Below, piece after piece: positions 37,781-46,847 of a stretch of 64,000 bases of DNA. The stretch comes from an uncultured Eubacteriales bacterium. Lineage in GTDB: Bacteria; Bacillota; Clostridia; Christensenellales; CAG-138. Position numbers and translations under genes: made by a program. The notes below the pieces were generated by a model. The model saw only the letters and a program-made list of their open reading frames with translations. It was not told the origin of the DNA and did no database searches. Within the stretch, counting starts at the first letter, position 1; each line of letters starts with the position of its first letter. The stretch lies in NCBI GenBank assembly GCA_902761365.1, contig CACWJZ010000004.1, forward strand, positions 1 to 64,000, read 5' to 3'.

Positions 37781-37811
37781 AAAAATCGGCTGCCTGGCAG
37801 CCGATTTTTTG
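37781..37811. terminator. Terminator of the rhamnoside operon and nanA
   Basis: Stem AAAAATCGGCTG (37781-37792) with CAGCCGATTTTT (37798-37809), loop CCTGG. It is A-rich on the left and T-rich on the right, so it serves both converging operons. Confidence 0.9.
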
Positions 37812-37874
37812 GTCGTTCTCGTTTTGTCGCCCCGCTTAAAACAGCCCTTCCCGGCTGCTGAGCGTACGACGGGT

Positions 37875-38804
37875 TCAACCGATCCAGCGTTTGACGGCCA
37901 GGTCGATCAGGGAGACGGCGTGGGCGATGGCCCCGTCGTCGGCATCGGTGTACGCCGCCAGCGGCGGGCGCACGCCGCCCAGGTCCAGACCCTCCCGGCG
38001 CCGCAGCACCTCCTTGATGGAGGCGTACATGTTGCACTTGCCGCCGCAGAGGGCGTAGATGATGTTGTCCACGTCGTACTGGAGCTGCCGGGCTTCCTCC
38101 CGACGGCCAGCGTAGAACAGCTCGAACAGCTTCACGATCAGCTCCGGCATGGCCCCGTAGGTGCCGCCGATGCCGCCGTCCGCCCCCATCATGAGGCCGG
38201 AGATGATCTGCTCGTCGGGCCCGTTGAACACCACGAAGGGGCGGCCGTTCCTCGTGCCCTCGTCCTTGAACATCTGGATGTCCTGGACGGGCATGGACGA
38301 GTTCTTGACGCCGATCACGTTGGGGTTCTTCAGCATCTCCTTCAGCAGAGGCATGGTCAGTGCCACGCCGGCCAGCTGCGGAATGTTGTAGATGATGAAG
38401 TCCGTTTTAGGCGCGGCGGCGCTGATGTCGTTCCAGTACTTGGCGATGGCGTGCTCCGGCAGACGGAAATAGATGGGCGGGATGGACGCGATGGCGTCCA
38501 CGCCCAGGCTCTCCGCGTGGCGGGCCAGCTCCTGGCTGTCCCGGGTGTTGTTGCAGGCCACGTGGGCGATGACGGTGAGCCGGCCCTGGGCCGCCTCCAT
38601 CACGTTCTCCAGCACCAGCTTCCGCTCGGGGACGCTCTGGTAGATGCACTCTCCGGAGGAGCCGCCCACGTACACGCCCTTGACGCCCTTTTGGATCAGG
38701 AACGCCGTGAGCTCGCGGACCGCCGCGGGGCTGATCTCCCCGTCCCTGTCATAGCAGGCGTAAAACGCGGGAAATACGCCCTGATACTTCTGAATGTCCT
38801 TCAT
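37875..38804 (-). CDS. nanA: N-acetylneuraminate lyase-like aldolase
   Basis: A 309-residue member of the DapA/NanA family. The carboxylate loop is GGSSGE (47-52), the catalytic tyrosine is Y139 in IIYNIP and the Schiff-base lysine K167 in VIGVKNSS. It would split sialic acid to ManNAc and pyruvate. Assignment to nanA over other lyases rests on the neighbours YhcH, ABC importer, AGE epimerase, kinase and nagA. It is the last gene of an operon with the importer. Confidence 0.85.
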   Translation of the reverse strand: MKDIQKYQGVFPAFYACYDRDGEISPAAVRELTAFLIQKGVKGVYVGGSSGECIYQSVPERKLVLENVMEAAQGRLTVIAHVACNNTRDSQELARHAESLGVDAIASIPPIYFRLPEHAIAKYWNDISAAAPKTDFIIYNIPQLAGVALTMPLLKEMLKNPNVIGVKNSSMPVQDIQMFKDEGTRNGRPFVVFNGPDEQIISGLMMGADGGIGGTYGAMPELIVKLFELFYAGRREEARQLQYDVDNIIYALCGGKCNMYASIKEVLRRREGLDLGGVRPPLAAYTDADDGAIAHAVSLIDLAVKRWIG

Positions 38805-38821
38805 TTTGACATGTTCTCCTT

Positions 38822-39274
38822 TTATTCTTCGTATACCAGCACTTTGAACACCACTTTGGAGACCGTTTCGGGCCCGTTCACCTGGATCTTGATGCGATGA
38901 GCATCCTCCGGGAACACCACCAGGAAGGACCCGGGCCGAAGCACCAGGCTCTGCTCCGCTTCGCCCCGGTAGGCGTAGAAGTCGCCCTGATGCTCGAACA
39001 GGGTCAAACCTCCGGGGGAAGCGAGCTCCACCCGCTCCTCTCCCTGCACCATAAGGTGCACGTCGAGATACCGCTTGTGGGCCTCGAAGAAGGTCTCCTC
39101 CCGGGGCAGGGTCTCGTAGGTGAAGCGGGTGACGTACAGCTTGTCGCCTTCGAGCTCCATGGTCTCGGGGCCCACCGTGGCGAGGAAGGCCTCGTTCAGC
39201 CGGTCCAAGACCCCGTCGAGCCGGGGATGGATGCCCCGATAGGCGTTGGCTGCAGACAGCTTATCCAGGATCAT
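38822..39274 (-). CDS. YhcH/YjgK/YiaL-family protein
   Basis: A 150-residue cupin-like protein of the YhcH family: EGDKLYVTRFTYETLP, FFEAHKRYLDVHLMVQGEE and FLVVFPEDAHRIKIQV, with the His/Glu metal site (E, H, H). Family members in sialic-acid operons (NanQ) act as anomerases of the imported sugar. Its position between importer and nanA fits this. Confidence 0.88.
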   Translation of the reverse strand: MILDKLSAANAYRGIHPRLDGVLDRLNEAFLATVGPETMELEGDKLYVTRFTYETLPREETFFEAHKRYLDVHLMVQGEERVELASPGGLTLFEHQGDFYAYRGEAEQSLVLRPGSFLVVFPEDAHRIKIQVNGPETVSKVVFKVLVYEE

Positions 39275-39278
39275 AGGC

Positions 39279-40154
39279 TTATCCCTTCACCGCGCCCATG
39301 GTGATGCCCTTGGTGAAGTACTTCTGGAACAGCAGGAACACCAGGATGATGGGCACCGCGGCCAGGGCCGCGCCCGCCATGATGAGACCGAAGTCCGTGG
39401 AGTTCTCCGCCTGCATGGTGGCGATGCCCAGGGAGATGGTCAAATTGCTGTTGCTGGTCAACATGATCAACTGCATGAAGTAGTCGTTCCAGGAGTTGAT
39501 GAAGGTGAAGATGGCCAGGGCCCCGATGCCCGGCTTGATCATGGGCACCACCACGCTGGTGAAGGTCCTGAACTCGCTGGCACCGTCGATGCGGGCCGCC
39601 TCCATCATCTCTCCGGGGATGCCCTCGGAGAACTGCTTCATAAGGAACACGCCGAAGGGCCAGCCCACCGTGGGCAGGATCACCGCCCAAATGTTGTCGT
39701 ACAACCCGAGGGAGCTGATCTCTCGGACCAAGGGCACCAGGATGACCTGCTTGGGCAGGGCCATGGCGGCCACGATGAGGCTGAAGAGCAGTGCCCGGCC
39801 GATGAACCGCTTCTTGGCCAGGGCGTACCCGGCCATGGCGGCGGTGATGCAGGTGAGGATCATGGCCATGACCGCCATGAACACCGTGTTGATCATCCAG
39901 CGGACGGCGCCGGGGACCCTGAGAGCGATCTCCCCGAACAGGGGCGCCGTGCGGCGGGAGAACAGCTCCGTGATGTTCCGCATGGTGAATTCCTTGGGGA
40001 ACCACTGGGGCACGGGGGAGTTGATGGCGGCCGGGGGCTTGAACATGCCGGTGATGATCCAGTACAGGGGGAAGATGAAGAGGAACGCCAGAACGATCAG
40101 CACCACCAGGGAAAAGATCTTATAGGCGACGCTGCTTCCATTGTCTTTGCTCAT
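39279..40154 (-). CDS. ABC sugar permease, MalG type
   Basis: A 291-residue permease with six helices. The EAA loop EAARIDGASEFRTFTSVVVPMIKPG couples it to the ATPase, and the N-terminus (FSLVVLIVLAFLFIFPLYWI) is typical of MalG. It pairs with the MalF-type permease 12 bases upstream. No ATPase gene is in this operon; UgpC at 48964 probably serves. Confidence 0.93.
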   Translation of the reverse strand: MSKDNGSSVAYKIFSLVVLIVLAFLFIFPLYWIITGMFKPPAAINSPVPQWFPKEFTMRNITELFSRRTAPLFGEIALRVPGAVRWMINTVFMAVMAMILTCITAAMAGYALAKKRFIGRALLFSLIVAAMALPKQVILVPLVREISSLGLYDNIWAVILPTVGWPFGVFLMKQFSEGIPGEMMEAARIDGASEFRTFTSVVVPMIKPGIGALAIFTFINSWNDYFMQLIMLTSNSNLTISLGIATMQAENSTDFGLIMAGAALAAVPIILVFLLFQKYFTKGITMGAVKG

Positions 40155-40166
40155 ATCCTCACCCCC

Positions 40167-41063
40167 TTATTTCTCCCGCGCAAGGCGGAACTGGATGGCG
40201 CTCAGTATGCCGATGAAGATGGCCAGGATCACGCCCATGGCGTTGCCGTAGCCGAAGCGGTATAGCTTGAACGCGGAGTAGTAGATGTAGTACATCACCG
40301 TCTCCGTGGCGTAATTCGGCCCGCCGCTGGTGAGCAGCTGGATGAGGGCGAAGCACTGGAAGGAGTTGATGGTGGTGATGATGAGGATATACAGGGTGGT
40401 GGGCATGATCTGGGGCCACTTGATCCGCCAGAACACCTGCAGGTTGTTGGCACCGTCCACCTCGGACGCCTCCACCAGGGAGTTGTCCACGTTGCTGAGG
40501 GCGGACACGTACAGCACGATGGGCTGGCCCACGGAGGTGGTGAGCAGGATCAGGATGATGCACCACAGGGCATATTGGGGATTCCCCAACCAGTTGATGT
40601 TCTTGCTGATGATGCCCGTGTTCTTGAGCACATAGTTGAAGATGCCGTAGTAGTTGTTGTACATCCACTTCCACACCACCGTGACGGCCACGCTGCCGGT
40701 GACCACGGGCAGGTAGAACACGATGCGGAAGAAGCTGAGCAACCCTTCCCGCATCTTATAGATGGCGGAGGCCACCCACAGAGAGAAGATGCAGGTGAAG
40801 GGGACGCTGACCACCACGATGATGAAGGTGTTTTTCAGGGCCTTCAAAAAGACGGGATCCTTCCACAGCTCGATATAGTTGTTGAACCAGATGAACTTGT
40901 CCGGAGTGTTCAGGTCCATGTTGGCGTCGAAGAAGCTGGTCACGACGCACATGACCATGGGGACCACGACGAACCCAATGAAGAAGATCAAGCTGGGCAG
41001 CAGGAACAGATAACCGGCAATGGTCTCTCTGCGCCGCAGCTCGGGGCTCATAGTCTGCGTCAC
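40167..41063 (-). CDS. ABC sugar permease, MalF type
   Basis: A 298-residue permease. The first helix is IAGYLFLLPSLIFFIGFV and the EAA loop EASEVDGANNLQVFWRIKWP. I choose GTG 41063, nine bases after GAGG; the longer TTG-initiated frame to 41084 lacks a site. It probably forms the import channel with the next gene for the sugar bound by the protein upstream. Confidence 0.92.
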   Translation of the reverse strand: MTQTMSPELRRRETIAGYLFLLPSLIFFIGFVVVPMVMCVVTSFFDANMDLNTPDKFIWFNNYIELWKDPVFLKALKNTFIIVVVSVPFTCIFSLWVASAIYKMREGLLSFFRIVFYLPVVTGSVAVTVVWKWMYNNYYGIFNYVLKNTGIISKNINWLGNPQYALWCIILILLTTSVGQPIVLYVSALSNVDNSLVEASEVDGANNLQVFWRIKWPQIMPTTLYILIITTINSFQCFALIQLLTSGGPNYATETVMYYIYYSAFKLYRFGYGNAMGVILAIFIGILSAIQFRLAREK

Positions 41064-41100
41064 GGTACGATACCTCGCTTTCAATACGATTCATACAGAA

Positions 41101-41133
41101 CGCCCCATTCCCGCATCGCGCGGGAATGGGGCG
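41101..41133 (-). promoter_or_regulatory. Intercistronic stem-loop between binding protein and permeases
   Basis: A perfect 14-bp G+C stem (41101-41114/41120-41133, loop of five). It lies after the binding-protein gene, where such structures often stabilise the upstream message and lower expression of the permeases. Confidence 0.7.
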
Positions 41134-41186
41134 CGAACCCATTCACAGGGGTCTTCCTCCCTCATGGGGAGGAGGCAGGATGGCGA

Positions 41187-42485
41187 TTATTTCGCGCCGT
41201 CGTTGGCCTGGCCGCAGTACGTGGACACAGCGGAGCCGATGGCCGCTTCGGAGCCGTCGCTGGCGCCGACCTGCTGGAGCATGTTCCACCAGGCGGTACG
41301 GGCGGGAGCCCAGCCCTTGGTCACCTGGTAGTAGTCGCCCAGGAAGGGCATGAGCTTGGTGTACTCAGCCATGATCTCGTTGTCGGACCAGACATCCAGC
41401 GCGTTGCCGGCCACCGCGGTACGGGCGGCAAAGAAGTTGGAAGCGCGGACCGCGTCATAGGTGTGCTCGCTGTCGGCCATGTACTGGATGAACTTCTTGG
41501 CCGCCGCGATCTTGGCATCGTCACCGTTGTTCACGATGCCGAAGCCCCAGATGCCGCCCTGGAGGTTGGCATTGCCGTCCTCGGAGGGGAAGGCCATGAA
41601 GAGGATGTCGTCGCCGTTGGCGGTCTTGCCGGCGCCGGTGCCGGCGGAGTTGGGATTCAGCTGCTGGGCGATGTTCCAGCAGAAGGCCATCTTGAAGATG
41701 CCGTTGTAGAAGTTGGCGATCTCTTCACCGCCGTTGATGGAGGGATCATACTCGATGCCTTCCAGGTCATAGAGGGCCTTGAGGGCCTGGATGTTCTTGG
41801 GATCGTCCCAGGTGTAGGCGGTGTGCTCCGCATTGGTGAAGGTGCCGCCGTACAGGTTGTTAACGAGAGCACGGGTGCCCTGGTCGCCGCCCTGGCCGCT
41901 GCAGTAGATGCCGCCCACCAGGCCGTACTTGGCGGCCAGCGCGTTCACGGCAGCGAAGAACTGCTCGGTGGTCCAAGTGTGGGTCTCGGCGTTGACATAC
42001 TGCTCAGCGCCGGCTTCCTTGAGGGCGTTCAGGTTGACAGCCATGCAGTGGGCCGTCATGCAGAGGGGATACTCGTATGCGGTGGCGTCGTCGGCGAAGC
42101 AGGCGGCGAGGGCAGCCGCGTTGATCTCAGCCTTGTCCTGATCGTCAAACAGATCGGCGATGTTGACCATGTAGCCGTTGGCGCCCCAGTTGCTGACCAG
42201 ACGCTCGGGTCCTTCCATGAGCAGGTCGGGGCCCTTCTTGGCGGTGAGGGCGGTGTTGACCTTGTCGTCGCCGTCAGCGTAGGTCAGGTACTCCACCTTG
42301 ACCTTGATGCCGGTCTCGGCGGTGAAGGCATCAGTCAGAGCCTTGACGGTTTCTTCGTTGCCCCAGTTACCGATGGGGTAGGTCCAGAGGGTGATTTCTT
42401 CAGCGTCGGCAGAGGCGGGTTTGGCAACGGCGGTCAGACCCAGGACCAACAGCAGCGCCAGCGCGATGGACAATACTTTCTTCAT
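41187..42485 (-). CDS. Extracellular sugar-binding protein (ABC importer)
   Basis: A 432-residue family-1 solute-binding protein. AGGAGGG precedes ATG 42485. The signal peptide (KKVLSIALALLLVLGL, ending near PASADAEE) has no lipobox cysteine, unlike most Gram-positive binding proteins. The mature part starts EITLWTYPIGNWGNEETVKA and has typical YNGIFKMAFCWN and AKKFIQYMADSE segments. It heads the operon binding protein, two permeases, YhcH, nanA, so sialic acid or a related sugar is the likely ligand. Confidence 0.92.
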   Translation of the reverse strand: MKKVLSIALALLLVLGLTAVAKPASADAEEITLWTYPIGNWGNEETVKALTDAFTAETGIKVKVEYLTYADGDDKVNTALTAKKGPDLLMEGPERLVSNWGANGYMVNIADLFDDQDKAEINAAALAACFADDATAYEYPLCMTAHCMAVNLNALKEAGAEQYVNAETHTWTTEQFFAAVNALAAKYGLVGGIYCSGQGGDQGTRALVNNLYGGTFTNAEHTAYTWDDPKNIQALKALYDLEGIEYDPSINGGEEIANFYNGIFKMAFCWNIAQQLNPNSAGTGAGKTANGDDILFMAFPSEDGNANLQGGIWGFGIVNNGDDAKIAAAKKFIQYMADSEHTYDAVRASNFFAARTAVAGNALDVWSDNEIMAEYTKLMPFLGDYYQVTKGWAPARTAWWNMLQQVGASDGSEAAIGSAVSTYCGQANDGAK

Positions 42486-42577
42486 GTGTTCCCTCCTGAT
42501 GAAATATGATGTGAACGCCGCTCTCCGCAAAAAACGGGGACCAACATCCACAGGGGGGCTTTGCCCTCCATACACAA

Positions 42578-42607
42578 ATAATACATAATTATACCCTCCC
42601 TTGTCAA
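42578..42607 (-). promoter_or_regulatory. Promoter of the importer-nanA operon
   Basis: On the minus strand TTGACA and TATTAT are 18 bases apart, about 90 bases before the binding-protein start. Confidence 0.7.
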
Positions 42608-42670
42608 TACGCCCGCCTCTCCAAATGGGTCAAAATTATGGGTGCAAGGGGTCCCCGGGCCATGGATCAC

Positions 42671-42699
42671 TTGACAGGGACGATCCGAACCGGTACAAT
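42671..42699 (+). promoter_or_regulatory. Promoter of the SGNH hydrolase gene
   Basis: TTGACA, 17 bases, TACAAT, some 42 bases before the ATG. Confidence 0.88.
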
Positions 42700-42741
42700 C
42701 ATACCGGACCATATTTATACCGAAAAACACAGGAGGGCTCC

Positions 42742-43380
42742 ATGAAAAAACACATCCTTTGCCTGGGCGATTCCAACACCCACGGGTACTGCGCCGATCC
42801 CCGCGACACCGCCGACGGCACCGACCGCTACAACGAGGACGAGCGCTGGACCTGCCGGCTCCAGCGGGCCCTGGGCGATGCATACCTTATTTTGGAAGAG
42901 GGCCTCAGCGGCCGCACCACCGTGTTCGTGGACGCGCTCCACGAGAGCATGGACGCCCTGAGCGTGGCCTACCCCACCCTCATGGCCCACGAGCCCGTGG
43001 ACCTGCTGGTGATCATGCTGGGCACCAACGACACCAAGGAGCGCTTCGGCGTGGGCGCCCCCGGCATCGCCGTGGGCATGGAGCGGCTCATCAAGAAGTG
43101 CAAGAGCGTGGAGTGCTGGGGCAAGCATGCCCCCAACATCCTGATCGTCTGCCCGCCGCCCATCGAGGAGCCCTTCCTGGACATCGTCATGGGCAACGGC
43201 TGCGTGAAGAAGTCCGAGGAGCTGGCCCAGTACCTGGCCCCCGTGGCGGAGCGCAACGGCTGCCACTTCTTCGACGCCAAGGGATGCGAATTCAACGGCA
43301 TCGACCACATGCACCTCTCCCGCCGGGGTCACGCCCAGCTGGCGGAGAAGCTGGCCGCCCTCATCCCGACGTTGGTCTGA
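42742..43380 (+). CDS. SGNH/GDSL hydrolase
   Basis: A 212-residue esterase. Block I is ILCLGDSNTHG with catalytic S11, block III is MLGTNDTKERF, and block V is GIDHMHLS with the Asp/His pair. AGGAGG precedes the ATG. No signal peptide is seen, so it acts in the cytoplasm. Placed in an amino-sugar locus it may deacetylate O-acetylated sialic acids or oligosaccharides; this is inference. Confidence 0.9.
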   Translation: MKKHILCLGDSNTHGYCADPRDTADGTDRYNEDERWTCRLQRALGDAYLILEEGLSGRTTVFVDALHESMDALSVAYPTLMAHEPVDLLVIMLGTNDTKERFGVGAPGIAVGMERLIKKCKSVECWGKHAPNILIVCPPPIEEPFLDIVMGNGCVKKSEELAQYLAPVAERNGCHFFDAKGCEFNGIDHMHLSRRGHAQLAEKLAALIPTLV

Positions 43381-43396
43381 CCGCCAAAATAAACCA

Positions 43397-43425
43397 CAGC
43401 CGCCCGATGAGGGCGGCTGCTTTCG
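43397..43425 (+). terminator. Terminator after the SGNH hydrolase
   Basis: Stem CAGCCGCCC/GGGCGGCTG (43397-43405/43411-43419, loop GATGA) with a T-rich tail. Confidence 0.8.
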
Positions 43426-43436
43426 TTCTTTCCTAA

Positions 43437-44105
43437 TTATTCATCCCCCACCGGCGTCTCGCTGGTCAGGTTCATCTGCTCCTTTTCGTCTTCCGTCAGA
43501 TACTTGGGGAAGATGCGCTCCATGAAGAGGCTGCTGAGCAAGGCCCAGAGGACCGGGGCAAAGAACATCGGCCACCATTTTTCAATGAGGGCCACGGCCA
43601 CTTCCACCGCCAGCAGCACCAGGATCACCGTGCTGGGCAGGTGCCGGAAGGTGAGGAAGGCGGCGGTGCGCAGGCTATCCTTCAGGGGGGCGTCGAACCG
43701 GCCCAGCAGGGGGAACAGCCAGCAGAGGATGCCCAGGGGCACCACCATGGCGATGTCGTAGGCCACGAACATCACCGCCCCGAAGTCGCTGGACCAGTTG
43801 GCCTTCATCACGCTGTAGCCGAAGATCAGCAGCAACAGCACCGGCACAGCTATGAGTGTGGCCAGTACCCCCTGTTTGAAGTCGGCCTTGAAGGCCCGCC
43901 AGAAGATCTGGAAGGTGTTCTTCTCCTTCTGGCGGAAGCACTTGACTACCGTGTAGTAGAGGGCTGCCGTGGCCGGGCCGGCGGTGAGCACGGGTATGCA
44001 AAGGAAGCCCCAAGCGAGGCTGAGGCCCACCAGGTCCACCCCGCGGCTCAGGAAGGACCACCATAGATTCTCCGGATCGAAGACCCTGCGCAACGGCTTA
44101 TCCAT
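43437..44105 (-). CDS. YesL-like DUF624 membrane protein
   Basis: A 222-residue protein with five or six helices and the DUF624 opening pattern (LRRVFDPENLWWSFLSRGVDLVGLSLAW, then GPATAALYYTVVK). Homologues such as YesL lie almost always in carbohydrate-uptake loci beside ABC importers; their role is unknown. It follows the AGE epimerase gene by nine bases and has no strong ribosome site of its own, so it is probably coupled. Confidence 0.87.
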   Translation of the reverse strand: MDKPLRRVFDPENLWWSFLSRGVDLVGLSLAWGFLCIPVLTAGPATAALYYTVVKCFRQKEKNTFQIFWRAFKADFKQGVLATLIAVPVLLLLIFGYSVMKANWSSDFGAVMFVAYDIAMVVPLGILCWLFPLLGRFDAPLKDSLRTAAFLTFRHLPSTVILVLLAVEVAVALIEKWWPMFFAPVLWALLSSLFMERIFPKYLTEDEKEQMNLTSETPVGDE

Positions 44106-44114
44106 GGGGACGCT

Positions 44115-45332
44115 TTACCGCCAGCCGTGCTTCGCCTCGACCTCGTCCATGAGCTTGTCCACCAGGATGAGGCTGCGGGGCACATGGAAGGGGCCCTTGA
44201 AGGTGCTGCCCTTACAGGGCGGCTCCGTGGGCAGGCCGTCCCGGCGGAGGTAGCCGAACCACTCCCCGTAGGCGGGGTCGGCGAAGTGCTCCCGGCAGTA
44301 GTCCAGGGTCTTGTAGAACCAATCGAGGTAATAGGTGTCCCCCGTGTCCCGATAGAACAGCATGGACGCGATCAAAATCTCGTTGTGGGGCCACCAGAGC
44401 TTCATGTCGTGCTCATAGGCTTCGGGGGGCCTGCCCAGGCAGTCGATGAAGTACAGCAGCCCGCCGTACTGCTCGTCCCAGCCCGCCGCGATGGCGTTGC
44501 GGAAGATGGTCTCGGCGATGGCGTGGAGCTCCTTATCGCCGGTGGCGTTGGCCTGCTCCGCCAGGAACCAGCTGCCCTCGATGTCGTGGCCCGGGTTCAC
44601 CACCCGGCCGGCGGTGGTGTCCGTCTGCAGCTCGCCGTCGGGGCCCACGGTCTCCAGCACGCACTTCAACTCCGGCTTATAGTGGTAGCGGACGATCTCG
44701 TCCACGCACTGCTTGGCCCGTGCTTCATACAGCGCCGCGTTCTCCGGGTCGCACCGACGCATGACGGCGGTCACGTTGAGGTAGATCATGGGGTCGCCGA
44801 AGGCCCGGCCCCGCCTGGTCTCGGGCACGGTCTTGGGGCCCAGGCCCGTGGGGTCCTGGATAAGGCCATGGCGCAGGGCGTAGGTCAGCTCATAGGTGCG
44901 CCGGGCCCGCTCGATGTACTTCTTCTCGCCGGTGTTGGCGTACAGCTCCGCATTGGCCATGGTGTAGAAGTCCTCGGAGAAGCAGTACCGCCGCTGGCGC
45001 AGGGGCCGCCCGTCGCCGGTGACCGTGAAGTAGAGCCGATCCCCCGCCTCATGGTTGACGCAGTGATCCTCCAGGAATTCCACGCAGCTCCGGGAGGCCT
45101 CCAGCCACTCGGGCCGGACGCCGTAGTTGGAGCACAGGAAGGCGTAGATCCAGCCGCAGCGGCCCTGCATCCACACGCTCTTGTCCGTGGAGAATATCTC
45201 GCCCTTCCGATCCAGGCAGGTGTATACGCCGCCGTGCTCGCGGTCGAGGCCGTGGCGGAGCCAGAAGTCCGCGCTGCCCTGAAGCTCGTCCCGGACCCAC
45301 TGGTGCGCCTGTTGAAATTTCGCTTTGTCCAT
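44115..45332 (-). CDS. N-acylglucosamine 2-epimerase (AGE family)
   Basis: A 405-residue (alpha/alpha)6-barrel protein. Diagnostic segments are FWLRHGLDREHGGVYTCLDR, KSVWMQGRCGWIYAFLC, NPGHDIEGSWFLAEQA and LKLWWPHNEILIAS-like MKLWWPHNEILIASM, carrying the catalytic histidines. AGE enzymes interconvert ManNAc and GlcNAc; other members act on cellobiose or mannose. The nanA and nagA neighbours favour ManNAc. No NanE-type ManNAc-6-P epimerase is in the window. Confidence 0.9.
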   Translation of the reverse strand: MDKAKFQQAHQWVRDELQGSADFWLRHGLDREHGGVYTCLDRKGEIFSTDKSVWMQGRCGWIYAFLCSNYGVRPEWLEASRSCVEFLEDHCVNHEAGDRLYFTVTGDGRPLRQRRYCFSEDFYTMANAELYANTGEKKYIERARRTYELTYALRHGLIQDPTGLGPKTVPETRRGRAFGDPMIYLNVTAVMRRCDPENAALYEARAKQCVDEIVRYHYKPELKCVLETVGPDGELQTDTTAGRVVNPGHDIEGSWFLAEQANATGDKELHAIAETIFRNAIAAGWDEQYGGLLYFIDCLGRPPEAYEHDMKLWWPHNEILIASMLFYRDTGDTYYLDWFYKTLDYCREHFADPAYGEWFGYLRRDGLPTEPPCKGSTFKGPFHVPRSLILVDKLMDEVEAKHGWR

Positions 45333-45367
45333 GGTGAACGCATCCTTTCTTTATCTGGGTTTGGTTT

Positions 45368-45396
45368 ATTTTATCATAGGCTGTTTTTTCGCGCAA
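45368..45396 (-). promoter_or_regulatory. Promoter of AGE epimerase gene
   Basis: On the minus strand TTGCGC and TAAAAT are 17 bases apart. It is back-to-back with the kinase promoter. Confidence 0.55.
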
Positions 45397-45402
45397 GACA
45401 CC

Positions 45403-45431
45403 TTGCCAAAAGGGACGGTTTCCGATATGAT
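45403..45431 (+). promoter_or_regulatory. Promoter of ROK-like kinase-nagA operon
   Basis: TTGCCA, 17 bases, TATGAT, 27 bases upstream of the kinase ATG. Confidence 0.7.
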
Positions 45432-45457
45432 GAGAAAAAACCCAGGAGGTGCGCAGC

Positions 45458-46840
45458 ATGGACCTTTACGGTATCCAGATCCCCATCACCAACATCCCCA
45501 AGCTGGACCCTAACTTCATCCCCATAGGCCGCTTCAACCGGGCGTTCCTCAAGACCGCCCGAAAGCCCCTGGGCATCGCCGTGGAGCGGGCGGACGGGCA
45601 GATCGCCCGGGTCGATACGTTCATCCACGGCACGCCGGACTATGCCGCGGCGGACAGATACTATCTCGATCGCCTGGTGAAGACCCTGCTGTGGATGAAG
45701 GGGGGCTTCAAGGTCTATGTGTCCGGGGACCGGGTCATGTACGAGTACCTCAAGGCCGCCTTCGCCGACGGCGGCAGCCGGGATTTCGACTTTCACTTCA
45801 TGGCCAACGTCTACGAGCGCCCCTTCGAGGTGGTCTATACGGAGGACCTGCCCCGGGAGAAGGATGCGCCCCAGGCCATCGGCGGGCACCTGGAGGGCTG
45901 CCGGATCGGTTTCGACGCCGGCGGCAGCGACCGGAAGGTCAGCGCCGTCATGGACGGGGAGAGCGTCTATGACGAGGAGGTGGTCTGGTTCCCCAAGACC
46001 AACGCCGATCCCCAGTACCACTACGACGGCATCGTGGCCGCCCTGAAGAGCGCCGCCGAGCACCTCCCCCGGGTGGACGCCGTGGGCGTGTCCTCCGCCG
46101 GCATCTACATCAACAACCGCACCATGAACGCCTCCCTGTTCCTGCAGATCCCCAAGGACCTGTTTGAGGCCAAGGTGAAGGACATCTATATCCGCGCCAT
46201 CCGGGACACCTTCGGGGACATACCCTTCGAGGTGGCCAACGACGGGGACGTGTCCGCCTTGGCCGGCATGCTGAGCCTGGGCGAGCCGAACGTTTTGGGC
46301 ATCGCCATGGGCACCAGCGAGGCCGTGGGCTTCGTGGATCGGGAGGGCCGCATCACCGGCTGGCTCAACGAGCTCGCCTTCGTGCCCGTGGACGCCGCCC
46401 CCGACGCCATGGTAGACGAGTGGAGCGGCGACATCGGCTGCGGCGTCAAGTATTTCTCCCAGGATTCCGTCATCAAGCTGGCGCCCCGGGCGGGCATCGC
46501 CCTGGACGAAACGCTGTCCCCCGCCGAGAAGCTGAAGGTGGTCCAAAAGCGCATGGAGGCGGACGATCCTGCGGCCGCGGCGGTCTATGACAGCATCGGC
46601 GTGTATCTGGGCCACACCCTGGCCTACTATTACGAGCTGTACGGCATGCGCCACGTGCTGCTGCTGGGCCGGGTCATGTCCGGCAAGGGCGGCGATCGGG
46701 TGCTAGCGGAGGCGAAGCGGGTGCTCCGGGAGGAATACCCCGAGATCGCGGACGCCATTTTGCCCTCCCTGCCGGACGAGCGGTTCCGCCGGGTAGGCCA
46801 GTCCGCAGCGGCGGCCAGCCTGCCTGCTCTGAGAGGATAA
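45458..46840 (+). CDS. ROK-like sugar kinase with N-terminal extension
   Basis: A 460-residue protein starting at 45458 after CAGGAGG. Residues 1-145 are an extension not found in standard 300-residue ROK kinases. The ASKHA phosphate motif is RIGFDAGGSDRKVSAVMDGE, then AVGVSSAGIYINN, EVANDGDVSALAG and GIAMGTSEAVGF. The typical ROK zinc motif CxCGxxGC is absent. It is immediately followed by nagA (seven bases), so GlcNAc is the likely substrate, giving GlcNAc-6-phosphate. The family is certain; the substrate is inferred from context. Confidence 0.82.
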   Translation: MDLYGIQIPITNIPKLDPNFIPIGRFNRAFLKTARKPLGIAVERADGQIARVDTFIHGTPDYAAADRYYLDRLVKTLLWMKGGFKVYVSGDRVMYEYLKAAFADGGSRDFDFHFMANVYERPFEVVYTEDLPREKDAPQAIGGHLEGCRIGFDAGGSDRKVSAVMDGESVYDEEVVWFPKTNADPQYHYDGIVAALKSAAEHLPRVDAVGVSSAGIYINNRTMNASLFLQIPKDLFEAKVKDIYIRAIRDTFGDIPFEVANDGDVSALAGMLSLGEPNVLGIAMGTSEAVGFVDREGRITGWLNELAFVPVDAAPDAMVDEWSGDIGCGVKYFSQDSVIKLAPRAGIALDETLSPAEKLKVVQKRMEADDPAAAAVYDSIGVYLGHTLAYYYELYGMRHVLLLGRVMSGKGGDRVLAEAKRVLREEYPEIADAILPSLPDERFRRVGQSAAAASLPALRG

Positions 46841-46847
46841 ATGTAAT

